This document shows, one piece after another, positions 1 to 9,065 of a stretch of 64,000 nucleotides of DNA. The stretch's first letter is position 1. The number at the start of each line of letters is the position of its first letter. The stretch is from Marinomonas atlantica. Its GTDB lineage: Bacteria > Pseudomonadota > Gammaproteobacteria > Pseudomonadales > Marinomonadaceae. The notes beneath the pieces were generated by a model, which was not told where the DNA came from, ran no database searches, and was given only the letters and a program-made list of their open reading frames with translations. A program made the position numbers and the translations under genes. Location of the stretch: NCBI RefSeq assembly GCF_001639725.1, contig NZ_LTAW01000001.1, forward strand, positions 124,001 through 188,000, in the 5' to 3' direction.

Positions 1-298
1 TGACGGAGCAATAGATGCTGATTTCACCACTCAGTTGATCAGAGTTGTCGGTTAACTCGTGACGAATTAAGTTCCACTGGCTGGTGGTTTCCCGTGCGTA
101 TTTAACAAAGCGCTTACCCTCGCGAGTCAGTGCGACGGTACGGTTGTCCCGATTAAATAAGTCGACCCCCAGCTCTTCTTCTAAGCTTCGGATGTTACGG
201 GACAGGGCGGAAATGCTGATGTGGCACTCGTCACTGGCGCGGCCAAAGTGGAGTGTTTCCGCTAACGCGAGGAATTGTTTAAGTGCTTTTGTGTTCAT
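1..298 (-). CDS. ilvY: LysR-family regulator IlvY, N-terminal part (cut by window edge)
   Basis: The first 99 codons read from an ATG at 298 toward the window edge with no stop. They begin MNTKALKQFLALAETLHFGR and contain the LysR winged helix-turn-helix (SISALSRNIRSLEEELGVDL). IlvY is the activator of ilvC in E. coli, where it senses acetolactate/acetohydroxybutyrate and binds tandem operators in the shared intergenic region. The divergent arrangement with ilvC, 202 bp apart, and the fit of the N-terminus make the assignment strong although only about one third of the protein is present. The effector-binding domain lies outside the window. Confidence 0.85.
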   Translation of the reverse strand, partial: MNTKALKQFLALAETLHFGRASDECHISISALSRNIRSLEEELGVDLFNRDNRTVALTREGKRFVKYARETTSQWNLIRHELTDNSDQLSGEISIYCSV

Positions 299-317
299 AG
301 ATCCTATGATAGCTCTG

Positions 318-347
318 TTTTGCAAAAAATGGGACGTTATATTGCAA
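318..347. promoter_or_regulatory. Candidate IlvY operators between ilvY and ilvC
   Basis: Two TTGCAA cores occur at 320-325 and 342-347, 22 bp apart, about two helical turns. The first lies in a perfect palindrome TTTTGCAAAA (318-327), the second in ATATTGCAAATA. Tandem TTGCAA-type sites are known for IlvY in enteric bacteria. The role here is inferred from position and similarity. Confidence 0.55.
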
Positions 348-500
348 ATATATCAATTTACGAAAGGGTTGCGCTTCTATACATTGATCCCACTCGCAAC
401 ACGGTCTTATTTGTTCAAGGCGTGTTTGTGTCACTCTTTTTTAATATCGGCGTGTTTAGATGTCGGTACTTTAAACATAAAATTTTAGGATGTGTTTACC

Positions 501-1973
501 ATGGCTAACTACTTCAATACTTTGCCGCTACGTGAGCAATTAGCTCAACTAGCAAAATGTCGTTTTATGGACAGCTCTGAATTCTCTGATGGCGTAGAAG
601 CGCTTAAAGGCAAAAAACTAGTTGTTATCGGTTGTGGTGCACAAGGTCTTAACCAAGGTCTTAACCTACGTGATTCTGGCCTAGACGTGTCTTACGCGCT
701 ACGTCCTGAAGCGATTGAGCAAAAGCGTCAGTCTTGGAAAAACGCGACTGAAAACGGTTTCGTTGTAGGCACTTACGAAGATTTGATCCCAACGGCGGAC
801 GTTGTTCTTAACCTAACGCCTGATAAGCAACACACACCAGTTGTTAAAGCGGTTATGCCTCTTATGAAAGAAGGCGCTTGCCTATCTTACTCTCACGGTT
901 TCAACATCGTGGAAGAAGGCATGCAAATCCGTGACGACCTAACAGTAATCATGGTAGCGCCTAAGTGTCCTGGTTCTGAAGTACGTGCAGAATACGTTCG
1001 TGGCTTCGGTGTGCCAACACTTATCGCTGTTCACGAAGACAACGATCCTAAAGGCGAAGGTCTTGCACTAGCAAAAGCGTACGCTGTTGGTACTGGCGGT
1101 CACAAAGCAGGCGTTCTAATGTCTTCTTTCATCGCGGAAGTTAAGTCTGACCTTATGGGTGAGCAAACGATCCTTTGTGGTATGTTGCAAACTGGTTCGA
1201 TCCTTTGCTTCGACAAAATGGTTGAAGAAGGTGTTGACGCAGGTTACGCATCTCGCCTAATCCAGTACGGTTGGGAAACCATCACTGAAGCACTTAAGTA
1301 CGGCGGCGTGACTAACATGCTAGACCGTCTTTCTAACCCAGCTAAGATCAAAGCATTCGATCTAGCGGAAGAGCTTAAAGTGATCATGCGCCCACTTTAC
1401 AACAAGCACCAAGATGACATCATCGACGGCACTTTCTCTCGCGTGATGATGGAAGACTGGGCGAACGATGATAAGAACCTTCTACAATGGCGTGCAGACA
1501 CTGCTGAAACTAACTTCGAGAAAACACCAGCGGGTGACGTTGAAATCTCTGAGCAAGAGTTCTTCGACAACGGTATCTTGATGGTTGCTATGGTTAAAGC
1601 GGGCGTTGAGCTAGCATTCGAAACAATGACAGCTGCCGGCATCATCGCTGAATCTGCTTACTACGAGTCTCTACACGAAACTCCGCTAATCGCGAACACA
1701 ATCGCTCGTAAGAAACTTTACGAAATGAACGCGACGATCTCTGATACAGCTGAGTACGGTTGTTACCTATACAACCACGCGTGTCTACCTCTATTGGCTG
1801 ACTTCATGAAAGACATCAAAACTGACGTGATCGGTAAAGGTCTTTCTTCTGATGACAACGGCGTTGATAACGCTCGCCTAATCGAAGTAAACACAGCACT
1901 ACGTTCTCACCCAGTTGAAGCGATCGGTTCTGTATTACGTGGCCATATGGCTGACATGAAAAAAATCGTTTAA
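501..1973 (+). CDS. ilvC: Ketol-acid reductoisomerase (class II, long form)
   Basis: Cytosolic NADPH-dependent enzyme that isomerises and reduces acetolactate or acetohydroxybutyrate in valine, leucine and isoleucine synthesis. The product is 490 residues, matching the long class II enzyme of E. coli with two knotted C-terminal domains. The nucleotide-binding stretch [17 protein letters not shown] lies at about residues 45-61. I chose the ATG at 501 ([16 protein letters not shown]) because it matches the E. coli N-terminus and has AGGA 10 bases upstream; an in-frame GTG at 492 would add three residues and sits on top of that site. The gene uses CTA/CTT for leucine and CGT for arginine far more than modF next door, a pattern typical of highly expressed genes. 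It is probably activated by the divergent IlvY and ends at a strong terminator. Confidence 0.97.
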   Translation: MANYFNTLPLREQLAQLAKCRFMDSSEFSDGVEALKGKKLVVIGCGAQGLNQGLNLRDSGLDVSYALRPEAIEQKRQSWKNATENGFVVGTYEDLIPTADVVLNLTPDKQHTPVVKAVMPLMKEGACLSYSHGFNIVEEGMQIRDDLTVIMVAPKCPGSEVRAEYVRGFGVPTLIAVHEDNDPKGEGLALAKAYAVGTGGHKAGVLMSSFIAEVKSDLMGEQTILCGMLQTGSILCFDKMVEEGVDAGYASRLIQYGWETITEALKYGGVTNMLDRLSNPAKIKAFDLAEELKVIMRPLYNKHQDDIIDGTFSRVMMEDWANDDKNLLQWRADTAETNFEKTPAGDVEISEQEFFDNGILMVAMVKAGVELAFETMTAAGIIAESAYYESLHETPLIANTIARKKLYEMNATISDTAEYGCYLYNHACLPLLADFMKDIKTDVIGKGLSSDDNGVDNARLIEVNTALRSHPVEAIGSVLRGHMADMKKIV

Positions 1974-1995
1974 TTTCCCTTAGAAATTAAACGCT

Positions 1996-2033
1996 TAAAA
2001 AGCCGAGTGACTCATTGAGCACTCGGCTTTTTT
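1996..2033 (+). terminator. Rho-independent terminator after ilvC
   Basis: A 9-bp perfect stem AGCCGAGTG (2001-2009) / CACTCGGCT (2020-2028) is flanked by an A run before and a T run after (2029-2033), so it may work on both strands. Confidence 0.9.
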
Positions 2034-2075
2034 GTCGCGTTACTTTTTGTTTTAGTCTTTGAAAAGGAATCTCTC

Positions 2076-3518
2076 ATGGATACTGCCATCTGCTTAGACG
2101 ATCTGAGCGTTAACTTTGATGATCGCTTTCACCTACATCACATCAACTGGACGATTGAGCCGAACCAGCACTGGGTCATTACCGGCACCAATGGTTCAGG
2201 GAAGTCGGCTCTGGCGGCGGTGTTGGCGGGCGTTGGCGATATCGAGCAAGGTACGTTATCCGGCGTGCCGAGCCGCGTAGGCTTGGTGTCCTTTGAAGCG
2301 CAAGCCGAGTTGATTGCCAAAGAGCTGAAAAAAGACGACGCCGACATTATGGATGTCATTTCGTTAGGAACGCCTGTTCAAGAGATGATTTTTGAAGCGT
2401 GTGCCGATCCTGAGTTGGCCGCTGATTTAGTTGAGAAGTTTGGTCTAAGCCATTTATTAGACCGTGCGTTTCGTAAGTTATCGACCGGTGAAACCCGTAA
2501 AGTGATGTTGATCCGCGCGCTTTCCAGCAAGCCAGATTTACTGATTTTAGACGAGCCATTTGATGGTTTGGACGTGGATACCTTGGCGATGTTACAGCAG
2601 CACTTGGCGTCGATTATCGATACCACGCCGATGGTGATGGTGCTGAACCGCTTTGACGAAATGCCCGACTTTATTACCCATGTGGCGTACTTAGAAAAAG
2701 CCGCCGATGATTGCGGCCTATTAGCGTTCAAAGTGGATCGTCAGGATAAAAGCGCCTTTTCGGAGTTGTACCAACTGCTGCATCTGAAGACCACCGATCT
2801 GCAAGTGCCCGCGCCGGATTCAGCGTCTAAGTTCCCAAGCCTCGACCCTGCTCAACCGCTGGTAAAGCTCACCGATGCCACCATAAAATACGATGAAACG
2901 GTGATTGTCGACAAGCTCAATTGGACGATTGAACCGGGTAAGCATTGGCAGTTAAGCGGCCCCAACGGCAGCGGTAAAACGGGCGTATTGTCATTGATTA
3001 CTGGTGACCATCCGCAGTGTTACAGCAACGATATTTTTGTGTTTGGTTTTCAGCGTGGTAACGGTGAAAGCATCTGGCAGATTAAACAGTTTATTGGGTA
3101 TGTTTCGACGTCGTTGCAGTGGGAATACCGCGTCAGCGTGAGCTGTAAAAACGTGATTATTTCTGGCTTCTACGACAGTATCGGTATGTACTCAAAATCG
3201 ACGGATAATCAGAAAAAGATTGCCGATGAGTGGCTTGCGCTGCTCGGTATGAAAGACCGTGCTGATCAGCCGTTTAATAAGCTTTCATACGGCGATCAGC
3301 GTTTGTTACTGATTGCTCGTGCCATGGTCAAACACCCGTCATTATTGATCCTAGACGAGCCGTGCTTAGGGTTGGACGACATGAACCGCCAGCTGGTGCT
3401 AGCGTTGATTGAGAAAATCTGCGCAGGCCATGAAACAACGGTATTGTATGTAAATCATCATGCGGAAGACCAGATATCAGGCATTGATAACTACCTAGCG
3501 CTTGAAAAGAACCATTAA
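2076..3518 (+). CDS. modF: Tandem ABC ATPase, ModF (PhrA)-like
   Basis: A 480-residue soluble protein made of two ABC ATPase domains. The first has Walker A GTNGSGKSAL (about residue 38), signature LSTGETRK and Walker B LLILDEPFDG. The second has Walker A GPNGSGKTG, signature LSYGDQR and Walker B LLILDEPCLG. No membrane segments are present. Length and layout match ModF, found with molybdate genes in E. coli, whose exact role is poorly known. No modABC gene is near, so molybdate involvement cannot be shown from context. A Shine-Dalgarno-like AAAAGGA precedes the ATG. The gene stands alone between two terminators. Alternative: another duplicated ABC ATPase of the Uup/EttA type, but the short linker and domain order favour ModF. 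Confidence 0.75.
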   Translation: MDTAICLDDLSVNFDDRFHLHHINWTIEPNQHWVITGTNGSGKSALAAVLAGVGDIEQGTLSGVPSRVGLVSFEAQAELIAKELKKDDADIMDVISLGTPVQEMIFEACADPELAADLVEKFGLSHLLDRAFRKLSTGETRKVMLIRALSSKPDLLILDEPFDGLDVDTLAMLQQHLASIIDTTPMVMVLNRFDEMPDFITHVAYLEKAADDCGLLAFKVDRQDKSAFSELYQLLHLKTTDLQVPAPDSASKFPSLDPAQPLVKLTDATIKYDETVIVDKLNWTIEPGKHWQLSGPNGSGKTGVLSLITGDHPQCYSNDIFVFGFQRGNGESIWQIKQFIGYVSTSLQWEYRVSVSCKNVIISGFYDSIGMYSKSTDNQKKIADEWLALLGMKDRADQPFNKLSYGDQRLLLIARAMVKHPSLLILDEPCLGLDDMNRQLVLALIEKICAGHETTVLYVNHHAEDQISGIDNYLALEKNH

Positions 3519-3528
3519 GCCAAGGACG

Positions 3529-3566
3529 AGAAAAGTCTTGAACACATAGTGTCTCAAGGCTTTTCT
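3529..3566. terminator. Bidirectional terminator-like hairpin between modF and tetR
   Basis: AGAAAAGTCTTGA (3529-3541) pairs with TCAAGGCTTTTCT (3554-3566) with one G-T pair. It lies between two convergent genes and probably ends both transcripts. Confidence 0.6.
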
Positions 3567-3581
3567 GTTAAGAAGGTACGA

Positions 3582-4235
3582 TCAGTCGGTTGCTTTTAGG
3601 TGGTGCGCCAGCAGGCTGGTTAGCATCAGTTTCAGGTCTTCAAGGGTACGTAAGGCACGGCGCTCGTTTTGGTTTACCACAACTAGGTAGGTGCTGTGTG
3701 TGAATTCAAGGTATAAACGAGCAATTCGCTCACGCTCTCGGATATGCTTTTTCAAACCAATGCGTTTAAAGACTTTCGACATTTGCGAGATCACCATGTC
3801 GTCATGACGCTCGTCGAGCTCACGCAGTTCAGGCACGGAGAACATCGCTTGTACTAGTCGCAGTACCGCGCGCTGCTGGCGGTAGGTATGCAGGTTGATA
3901 TCGACCACCTGATCGATGAATTCCGATAGGCTCAGCGCTTCTAAATTCCACTCTTGAATTTCTTTCAGTACGACCTCGATACTGTCGAGCCAAGTTTTGC
4001 CCATGGCGTATAAAATGGCCTGCTTGTTAGGAAAATAGTGATACAGAGAACCAACGGAGATCCCCACTTCTTTAGCGATGATCGCCGTATTTAAGTCATT
4101 TAAACCAACCGTTTCGAGCAGTTCACTGGTGACATCTAAAATCTGTTGTGTGCGTTTAATCGAGCGCGATTGTACCGGCTCGCTGCGTGGAGAAACAGAT
4201 TGCAGGGTTTTCATCGTCTCGTTGGGCTTGGCCAT
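3582..4235 (-). CDS. TetR-family transcriptional regulator
   Basis: A 217-residue regulator with a TetR helix-turn-helix at about residues 30-75 (AKEVGISVGSLYHYFPNKQA). The rest is the usual helical ligand-binding and dimer domain, with no recognisable ligand signature. A possible alternative start is the internal ATG at 4214. It is transcribed in the same direction as the downstream modF-side hairpin and lies 110 bp from the PuuB-like oxidase, with the PuuA-like ligase just beyond. Control of these polyamine genes is therefore a reasonable inference, but no operator could be identified. Note that in E. coli the puu regulator PuuR belongs to a different family. Confidence 0.75.
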   Translation of the reverse strand: MAKPNETMKTLQSVSPRSEPVQSRSIKRTQQILDVTSELLETVGLNDLNTAIIAKEVGISVGSLYHYFPNKQAILYAMGKTWLDSIEVVLKEIQEWNLEALSLSEFIDQVVDINLHTYRQQRAVLRLVQAMFSVPELRELDERHDDMVISQMSKVFKRIGLKKHIRERERIARLYLEFTHSTYLVVVNQNERRALRTLEDLKLMLTSLLAHHLKATD

Positions 4236-4345
4236 AATGAGGTGGCATCCTTGTTAGCTAATGACGGTGAGTCGTAGACTGAAATTATACACTTCCGATT
4301 TCACACTGAATATCTTTGTTCAGTGTCAGCACGTGGTTTGTGGCG

Positions 4346-5623
4346 CTAGGGTAACCGGTCGAGCATAGAATAATAGAGCATACCTGCGACTAAGCCGGGC
4401 CAGCGTAATAGCGTGCCACCAGGGAAGTCTCGCATCGGCAGCCGCTCAAACGCATCGATGCCTTCCAGTGAGCCTTGCACGGCTTTGGCAAAGATAGCAC
4501 CTGCATAAGTGGCCATGGCCACACCATGACCTGAGTAGCCATGTGCCACAAAGATATTGTCTTCTTGACGTGCTATGTGTGGCATACGATTGAGTGTGAT
4601 GGCTAATGTACCGCCCCAAGCGTAGTCAATTTGATAGTCGCCTAGCTCGGGATAGGTTTGCAGCATGTGCTTTTTAACGAAACTGGCGATGTCTGTTGGA
4701 AAGCGGGCGCTGTAGTTTTCACCGCCGCCCCATAGCATGCGCCTATCTTTAGATAGGCGGTAATAGTTCACCACGAATTTTGAATCGGCAACGGCCAAGC
4801 GGTGCGGGTTGATACGATTTGCTACAGCCTCAGGCAAGGGGTCAGTGGCGATGATGAAATTGTTGATCGGCATGATTTTACGTGCCGCTGGGCCATTTAG
4901 GTGTCCTAGATAGCCGTTGCAGGCAAACAAGACATAACGACAGGTTACTTGCCCTTTCGCCGTGGTGATCACAGGTCGCGGTCCCGTCGTGTATTCGATG
5001 ACCTCAGAATCTTCATACAGCTGAGCCCCATGAGATTGCGCTGCGTCGGCCAATCCCAATGCAAAATTTAACGGGTGGATGTGAGCGCCTTCTTTGTACC
5101 ACTCGCCCCCGTGATAACGGTCGGTGCCCAGTGTTTGGGCAACGGCGCTCGCATCAAGGTATTCAACAGCCTCGTAATGCAACGTGGAGTGTTTATAGTC
5201 GACGGCCGCTTGTATCTCTTGGGCATGCCTCGCTTTATTTGCGACGTGTAAGACGCCATCGGTCAGGTCGCAGTCGATCTGATAGGCGTTGATTAAAGAT
5301 TTAACCAAGGCCACTGAGTCAACTGAGCTCTGCCACAATATGTCGGCTGTCGCTCTGCCGACTTGTTTGGCGATATCCGTATGGCTCATGTTGTGACCTG
5401 GGCAAAGTTGTCCACCGTTACGTCCGGAGGCCCCCCAGCCTATTTTATTCGCTTCGAGTATGGTGACGTTAAAGCCCGCTTGTGCCAAATGCAACGCCGC
5501 AGAGGTGCCGGTAAAGCCGCCACCAATGATGCAAATATCACTGCTGTGTTCGCCGACAAGCTGGGGATGCTCTTTAATTTTTGCGGCGGTAGCGGTGTAA
5601 TAAGACGTTTCATGTGTGCTCAA
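4346..5623 (-). CDS. puuB: FAD-dependent oxidoreductase, PuuB-like (gamma-glutamylputrescine oxidase)
   Basis: A 425-residue DAO-family flavoprotein. The FAD dinucleotide-binding motif GGGFTGTSAALHLA lies at about residues 34-47, followed by the SGRNGGQLCPG segment typical of PuuB/OrdL. PuuB oxidises gamma-glutamylputrescine to the aldehyde in putrescine breakdown. The divergent neighbour is a PuuA-like glutamate-putrescine ligase, which supports this job. The start is a TTG at 5623 with AGGAG about nine bases upstream; no in-frame ATG lies near, so an alternative start is the main uncertainty. Other OrdL-type oxidases that act on related gamma-glutamyl amines cannot be excluded. Confidence 0.78.
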   Translation of the reverse strand: MSTHETSYYTATAAKIKEHPQLVGEHSSDICIIGGGFTGTSAALHLAQAGFNVTILEANKIGWGASGRNGGQLCPGHNMSHTDIAKQVGRATADILWQSSVDSVALVKSLINAYQIDCDLTDGVLHVANKARHAQEIQAAVDYKHSTLHYEAVEYLDASAVAQTLGTDRYHGGEWYKEGAHIHPLNFALGLADAAQSHGAQLYEDSEVIEYTTGPRPVITTAKGQVTCRYVLFACNGYLGHLNGPAARKIMPINNFIIATDPLPEAVANRINPHRLAVADSKFVVNYYRLSKDRRMLWGGGENYSARFPTDIASFVKKHMLQTYPELGDYQIDYAWGGTLAITLNRMPHIARQEDNIFVAHGYSGHGVAMATYAGAIFAKAVQGSLEGIDAFERLPMRDFPGGTLLRWPGLVAGMLYYSMLDRLP

Positions 5624-5859
5624 ACAAGGACACTCCTGTTGCTATCAAAGCCTAAAAATTGGTTGCTTCGTCAGTTTATAAATGTGTCATCACTTTCTGA
5701 TATCGATGTAACTGATATGGTTGATTTAACCCGTAATCTAAAATATGGTTAAACCGAAGTATTGTTCGGTTTATTGCCAAGCATAACCCAATACAAACAG
5801 ATCGCAAGAGCAAAGTACGGCTTTGTATGATGTTCAAGGCCGTCCACGTAAGGTGAGTT

Positions 5860-7203
5860 ATGACAGAATTCGAGACGTTTTTAAAAGAGCACGCCATTAC
5901 GGAAGTCGAATCAACGTTAGCAGACATGACAGGTAATGCCCGAGGCAAGTTCTATCCAACATTTAAGTTCTTGGCAGAGAAAACCGGACGCCTTCCTGAA
6001 ACCGTGTTAGTACAAAGTGTCACCGGAGATTGGGCCGATAACCACTACGATATTGTCGACGCCAGTGACCGCGATATGGTACTCAAGCCTGACCCAAATA
6101 CCTTGCGCATGGTGCCTTGGGCAGATGAACCGACAGCGCAAGTGATTAATGATTGTTACACCACGGACGGTCGCTTGCACCCACTTTCCAGTCGCACCAT
6201 ATTGCGCCACATCTTGTCTTTGTATGAGAAAGAAGGCTGGCAACCGGTGATTGCACCCGAGGTGGAGTTTTACCTGATTGATCCAAACACCGACCCTGAT
6301 TATGAGCTGAAACCTGCGGCTGGTCGCTCTGGTAAACGTGAGACTTCTAGACGTTCCTACAGCATTGATGCAGTGAATGAGTTCAATACCATCATCGACA
6401 CACTCTACAGTTACTGTGAAGCACAGAACCTAGACGTCGATACTTTGATTCATGAATCGGGTGCGGCCCAGATGGAGATCAACTTTATCCACGGTGACCC
6501 TTTGGATTTAGCCGATCAAGTTTTTGTATTCAAACGTACTTTGCGTGAAGCCGCGTTGAAACATGGGGTTTATGCCACGTTTATGGCGAAACCTATGAGG
6601 AATGAGCCTGGTAGCTCCATGCACATTCATCAAAGTCTTATTGATGCCAAGACGGGCAGAAATGTGTTTGATGATAACGGCGAGCCCAGTGCGCTGTTTT
6701 ATCATTATTTGGGAGGCTTACAGCGATATACGCCCAATGCGATTTCGTTCTTTGCGCCGAATGTAAATTCCTATCGTCGATTCTCACCAGAGATGGCGGC
6801 GCCGATCAACATGAACTGGGGGTTTGATAACCGTACGGCCGGGTTGCGTATTCCCTATGCTGTGCCTGAAGCGACACGCATCGAAAACCGTTTCCCTGGT
6901 GCGGACTGTAACCCTTATCTTGCGATCGCCGCGACACTGGCCTGTGGATATCTTGGTATGAAACAACAGCTCAACCCCACTGACCCGATACAAGGTAATG
7001 AGCCACCTTCGGAATACCCTGAAGTTGAGATTGCTCGAACGCTCGAAGAAGGTCTGCGTTTGTTGGAAGATTGCGAGCCACTGTGTGACATCTTAGGCAA
7101 TGATTTTGTGACCGCCTATATGGGGGTGAAACGCAGTGAGTTTGAAACGTTTAACCGCGTAATTAGCTCTTGGGAACGTGAGCACTTGTTGCTAAACGTG
7201 TGA
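5860..7203 (+). CDS. puuA: Glutamine synthetase family ligase, PuuA-like (gamma-glutamylputrescine synthetase)
   Basis: A 447-residue glutamine-synthetase fold enzyme, expected to join glutamate to putrescine with ATP, the first step of the gamma-glutamyl pathway. Conserved catalytic stretches are visible: APEVEFYLI with metal-binding glutamates at about residue 130, HESGAAQMEINF near 195, and NRTAGLRIPYAVPEATRIE near 322. It lacks the GlnA adenylylation-loop context and is shorter than GlnA (about 470). It is divergent from the PuuB-like oxidase; the 236-bp gap (5624-5859) should hold both promoters. Family members acting on ethanolamine or other amines exist, so substrate identity rests on the puuB neighbour. 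Confidence 0.75.
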   Translation: MTEFETFLKEHAITEVESTLADMTGNARGKFYPTFKFLAEKTGRLPETVLVQSVTGDWADNHYDIVDASDRDMVLKPDPNTLRMVPWADEPTAQVINDCYTTDGRLHPLSSRTILRHILSLYEKEGWQPVIAPEVEFYLIDPNTDPDYELKPAAGRSGKRETSRRSYSIDAVNEFNTIIDTLYSYCEAQNLDVDTLIHESGAAQMEINFIHGDPLDLADQVFVFKRTLREAALKHGVYATFMAKPMRNEPGSSMHIHQSLIDAKTGRNVFDDNGEPSALFYHYLGGLQRYTPNAISFFAPNVNSYRRFSPEMAAPINMNWGFDNRTAGLRIPYAVPEATRIENRFPGADCNPYLAIAATLACGYLGMKQQLNPTDPIQGNEPPSEYPEVEIARTLEEGLRLLEDCEPLCDILGNDFVTAYMGVKRSEFETFNRVISSWEREHLLLNV

Positions 7204-7266
7204 TGACATTATTTAAGTATTTATTTAAACGGAATGTTGGGTAGTCTGGTTAACAGGTATAAAAAA

Positions 7267-7297
7267 AGCGGTTGGCTTATGCCAACCGCTTTTTTGC
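7267..7297. terminator. Bidirectional terminator after puuA-like gene and AGCS gene
   Basis: A perfect 10-bp stem AGCGGTTGGC / GCCAACCGCT with a TTAT loop has an A run before it and a T run after it. It separates two convergent genes. Confidence 0.92.
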
Positions 7298-7313
7298 TTT
7301 TCCAGAGACTGGA

Positions 7314-8723
7314 TTAGTCTTGTTTTGGTTTCTCGTCCCACACACTTAGGTCGATGTCTTTCTGGACTTCTGGATAGTCGTCCGAGTTAAACGTCGGTGT
7401 ATGCGTTTTGTTTTGCTCGAAGTAATCTTTGGTCAGTTTCACAACCAGACCGGACAGCAATACGATTGCGATTAAGTTGATTGTCGCCATTAGACCCATC
7501 GCCGCATCGGCGGCATTGAATACCATCGCAACACTTTCGTAAGCGCCCCAAGGAATCATCGCCAGCGCTAAGATGCGTAGAATAAAGATACCCGGTTTGC
7601 TGGCCCATTTTAGGTAGGTTAGGGCGTTTTCCGCGTAGCTGTAGTTACCAATGATCGACGTGAAGGCGAAGAAGAAGATCGCAATCGCAACAAAGTAATG
7701 ACCTGCGCCACCGATGTGGTGAGACAAAGCAGTCTGAGTCAGTACAATGCCTGACTCGCCGTTACCAAGTACACCAGATAACAAGATCATCAGTGCCGTC
7801 GCCGTACAGATCAGTAGCGTATCAATGAAGACACCCAGTGCCTGAACCATACCTTGTGACGATGGGTGATGCGGGTTAGGGGTTGCAACCGCCGCAATGT
7901 TCGGAGCAGAACCCATACCGGCTTCGTTAGAGAACAGGCCGCGTTTCACACCGTTTAATAGGGCACCCGCCACACCACCAGCTGCTTGCTCGATACCAAA
8001 GGCACTCTTGAAGATCAGCGCAAACATGGCCGGCACTTCGGTGATGTTCATCGCAATAACGAACAAGGCCAACAGCAAGTAGGCAATGGCCATAAATGGC
8101 ACAACGATTTCAGCAAAACGAGCGATTTTACGAATGCCGCCAAAAATCACGATCGCGGCTAAGGCCATGATGATCAAGCCTGTGGTCAGCTTTGGAATAC
8201 CGAACGCACCTTCCATTGCACCGGCAATCGAGTTGGCTTGAACAGCATTGAAGACCAAGCCAAACGCTAGGATCAATGCCAGCGAGAAGACCGCGCCTGC
8301 CCAAGGGGCTTTTAAGCCTTTACTGATGTAAAACGCAGGGCCACCACGTAGCTGACCATTTTGGTCACGCACTTTGTACAGCTGCGCTAAGGTACTCTCA
8401 GCGTAGGCTGTTGCCATGCCGATCAAAGCGACGACCCACATCCAGAAAATCGCACCAGCACCGCCTAATGCCAATGCAACCGCGACGCCAGCAAGGTTAC
8501 CCGTACCAACACGTGATGCCAGACTGGTACACAGTGCTTGGAAAGGGGTAATTCCGCCGCGGTCAGCTTGAGGGGCTTTGAAAACGGTACGAATAAATTC
8601 TGGAAAGTGGCGAATCTGAATGAAACCCAAACGTAGGGTAAAGAACACGCCGACTGCTAACAGGCCATAAATCAGAATATAGCCCCAGAATAGGGTGTTC
8701 AAAGAATCGATAAGTGTTGCCAT
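7314..8723 (-). CDS. AGCS-family sodium:alanine/glycine symporter
   Basis: A 469-residue inner-membrane transporter of the alanine or glycine:cation symporter family, with about 10-11 hydrophobic segments. The family hallmark GTGNLAGVAVALALGGAGAIFW lies in the first quarter, and NEAGMGSAPNIAAVA in the middle. I start it at the ATG at 8723 (MATLIDSLNTLFWG) because GGGAG lies eight bases upstream; the longer frame to 8789 has no good ribosome site. It is convergent with the puuA-like gene. Its substrate cannot be fixed beyond small neutral amino acids. It may supply or recover amino acids, and no link to polyamines is shown. Confidence 0.88.
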   Translation of the reverse strand: MATLIDSLNTLFWGYILIYGLLAVGVFFTLRLGFIQIRHFPEFIRTVFKAPQADRGGITPFQALCTSLASRVGTGNLAGVAVALALGGAGAIFWMWVVALIGMATAYAESTLAQLYKVRDQNGQLRGGPAFYISKGLKAPWAGAVFSLALILAFGLVFNAVQANSIAGAMEGAFGIPKLTTGLIIMALAAIVIFGGIRKIARFAEIVVPFMAIAYLLLALFVIAMNITEVPAMFALIFKSAFGIEQAAGGVAGALLNGVKRGLFSNEAGMGSAPNIAAVATPNPHHPSSQGMVQALGVFIDTLLICTATALMILLSGVLGNGESGIVLTQTALSHHIGGAGHYFVAIAIFFFAFTSIIGNYSYAENALTYLKWASKPGIFILRILALAMIPWGAYESVAMVFNAADAAMGLMATINLIAIVLLSGLVVKLTKDYFEQNKTHTPTFNSDDYPEVQKDIDLSVWDEKPKQD

Positions 8724-9065
8724 TAGGCACTCCCGGTTATTTGTCGTTATTTGCAGGGGGAATGGGCTCTTAAAGAGTCCTAGAAGCATTACATGCTTCC
8801 TGAGGAAGCAATGAAGGGGGCTAAGCCTAGCGATTCTGTGGGATTTGGCAATAGGAAAAGGTCAAGAAATGCTCATATTTGGTGCACTTTGCTTGCTAAA
8901 GCTTCGTATTGGTGCGAATTTCAGAGAATGATCTCTGTTTTTTGTCCTCTTTGCTAAGAATGCCGAGTTGGCATGGTGCAGCTTTTCAATTATCTACTGT
9001 GCCATTGCGACACAAAGACGTCCTCATGTGAGGCCGTCTTTGTGACTAATAGAAGCCGCGATTTT
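8724..9065. promoter_or_regulatory. 342-bp intergenic region with phytase-distal hairpin
   Basis: It should contain the AGCS promoter and the 3' end of the phytase transcript. A long hairpin lies at 9011-9044: CACAAAGACG pairs with CGTCTTTGTG, and CCTCA/TGAGG continues it inward. It lacks a clear T run, so it may be a weak terminator or a 3' stabilising structure. A short dyad ATGCC/GGCAT is at about 8960-8974. No gene or known riboswitch was recognised. Confidence 0.45.

Noticed and set aside
8870-8985. Three GGTGCA half sites upstream of the AGCS gene that recall NtrC sites
   Set aside because: They are not arranged as TGCACC-N5-GGTGCA dyads, and no sigma-54 promoter with correct spacing was found.
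8724-9010. Possible glycine riboswitch before the AGCS symporter
   Set aside because: No conserved glycine-aptamer blocks could be found on the minus strand.
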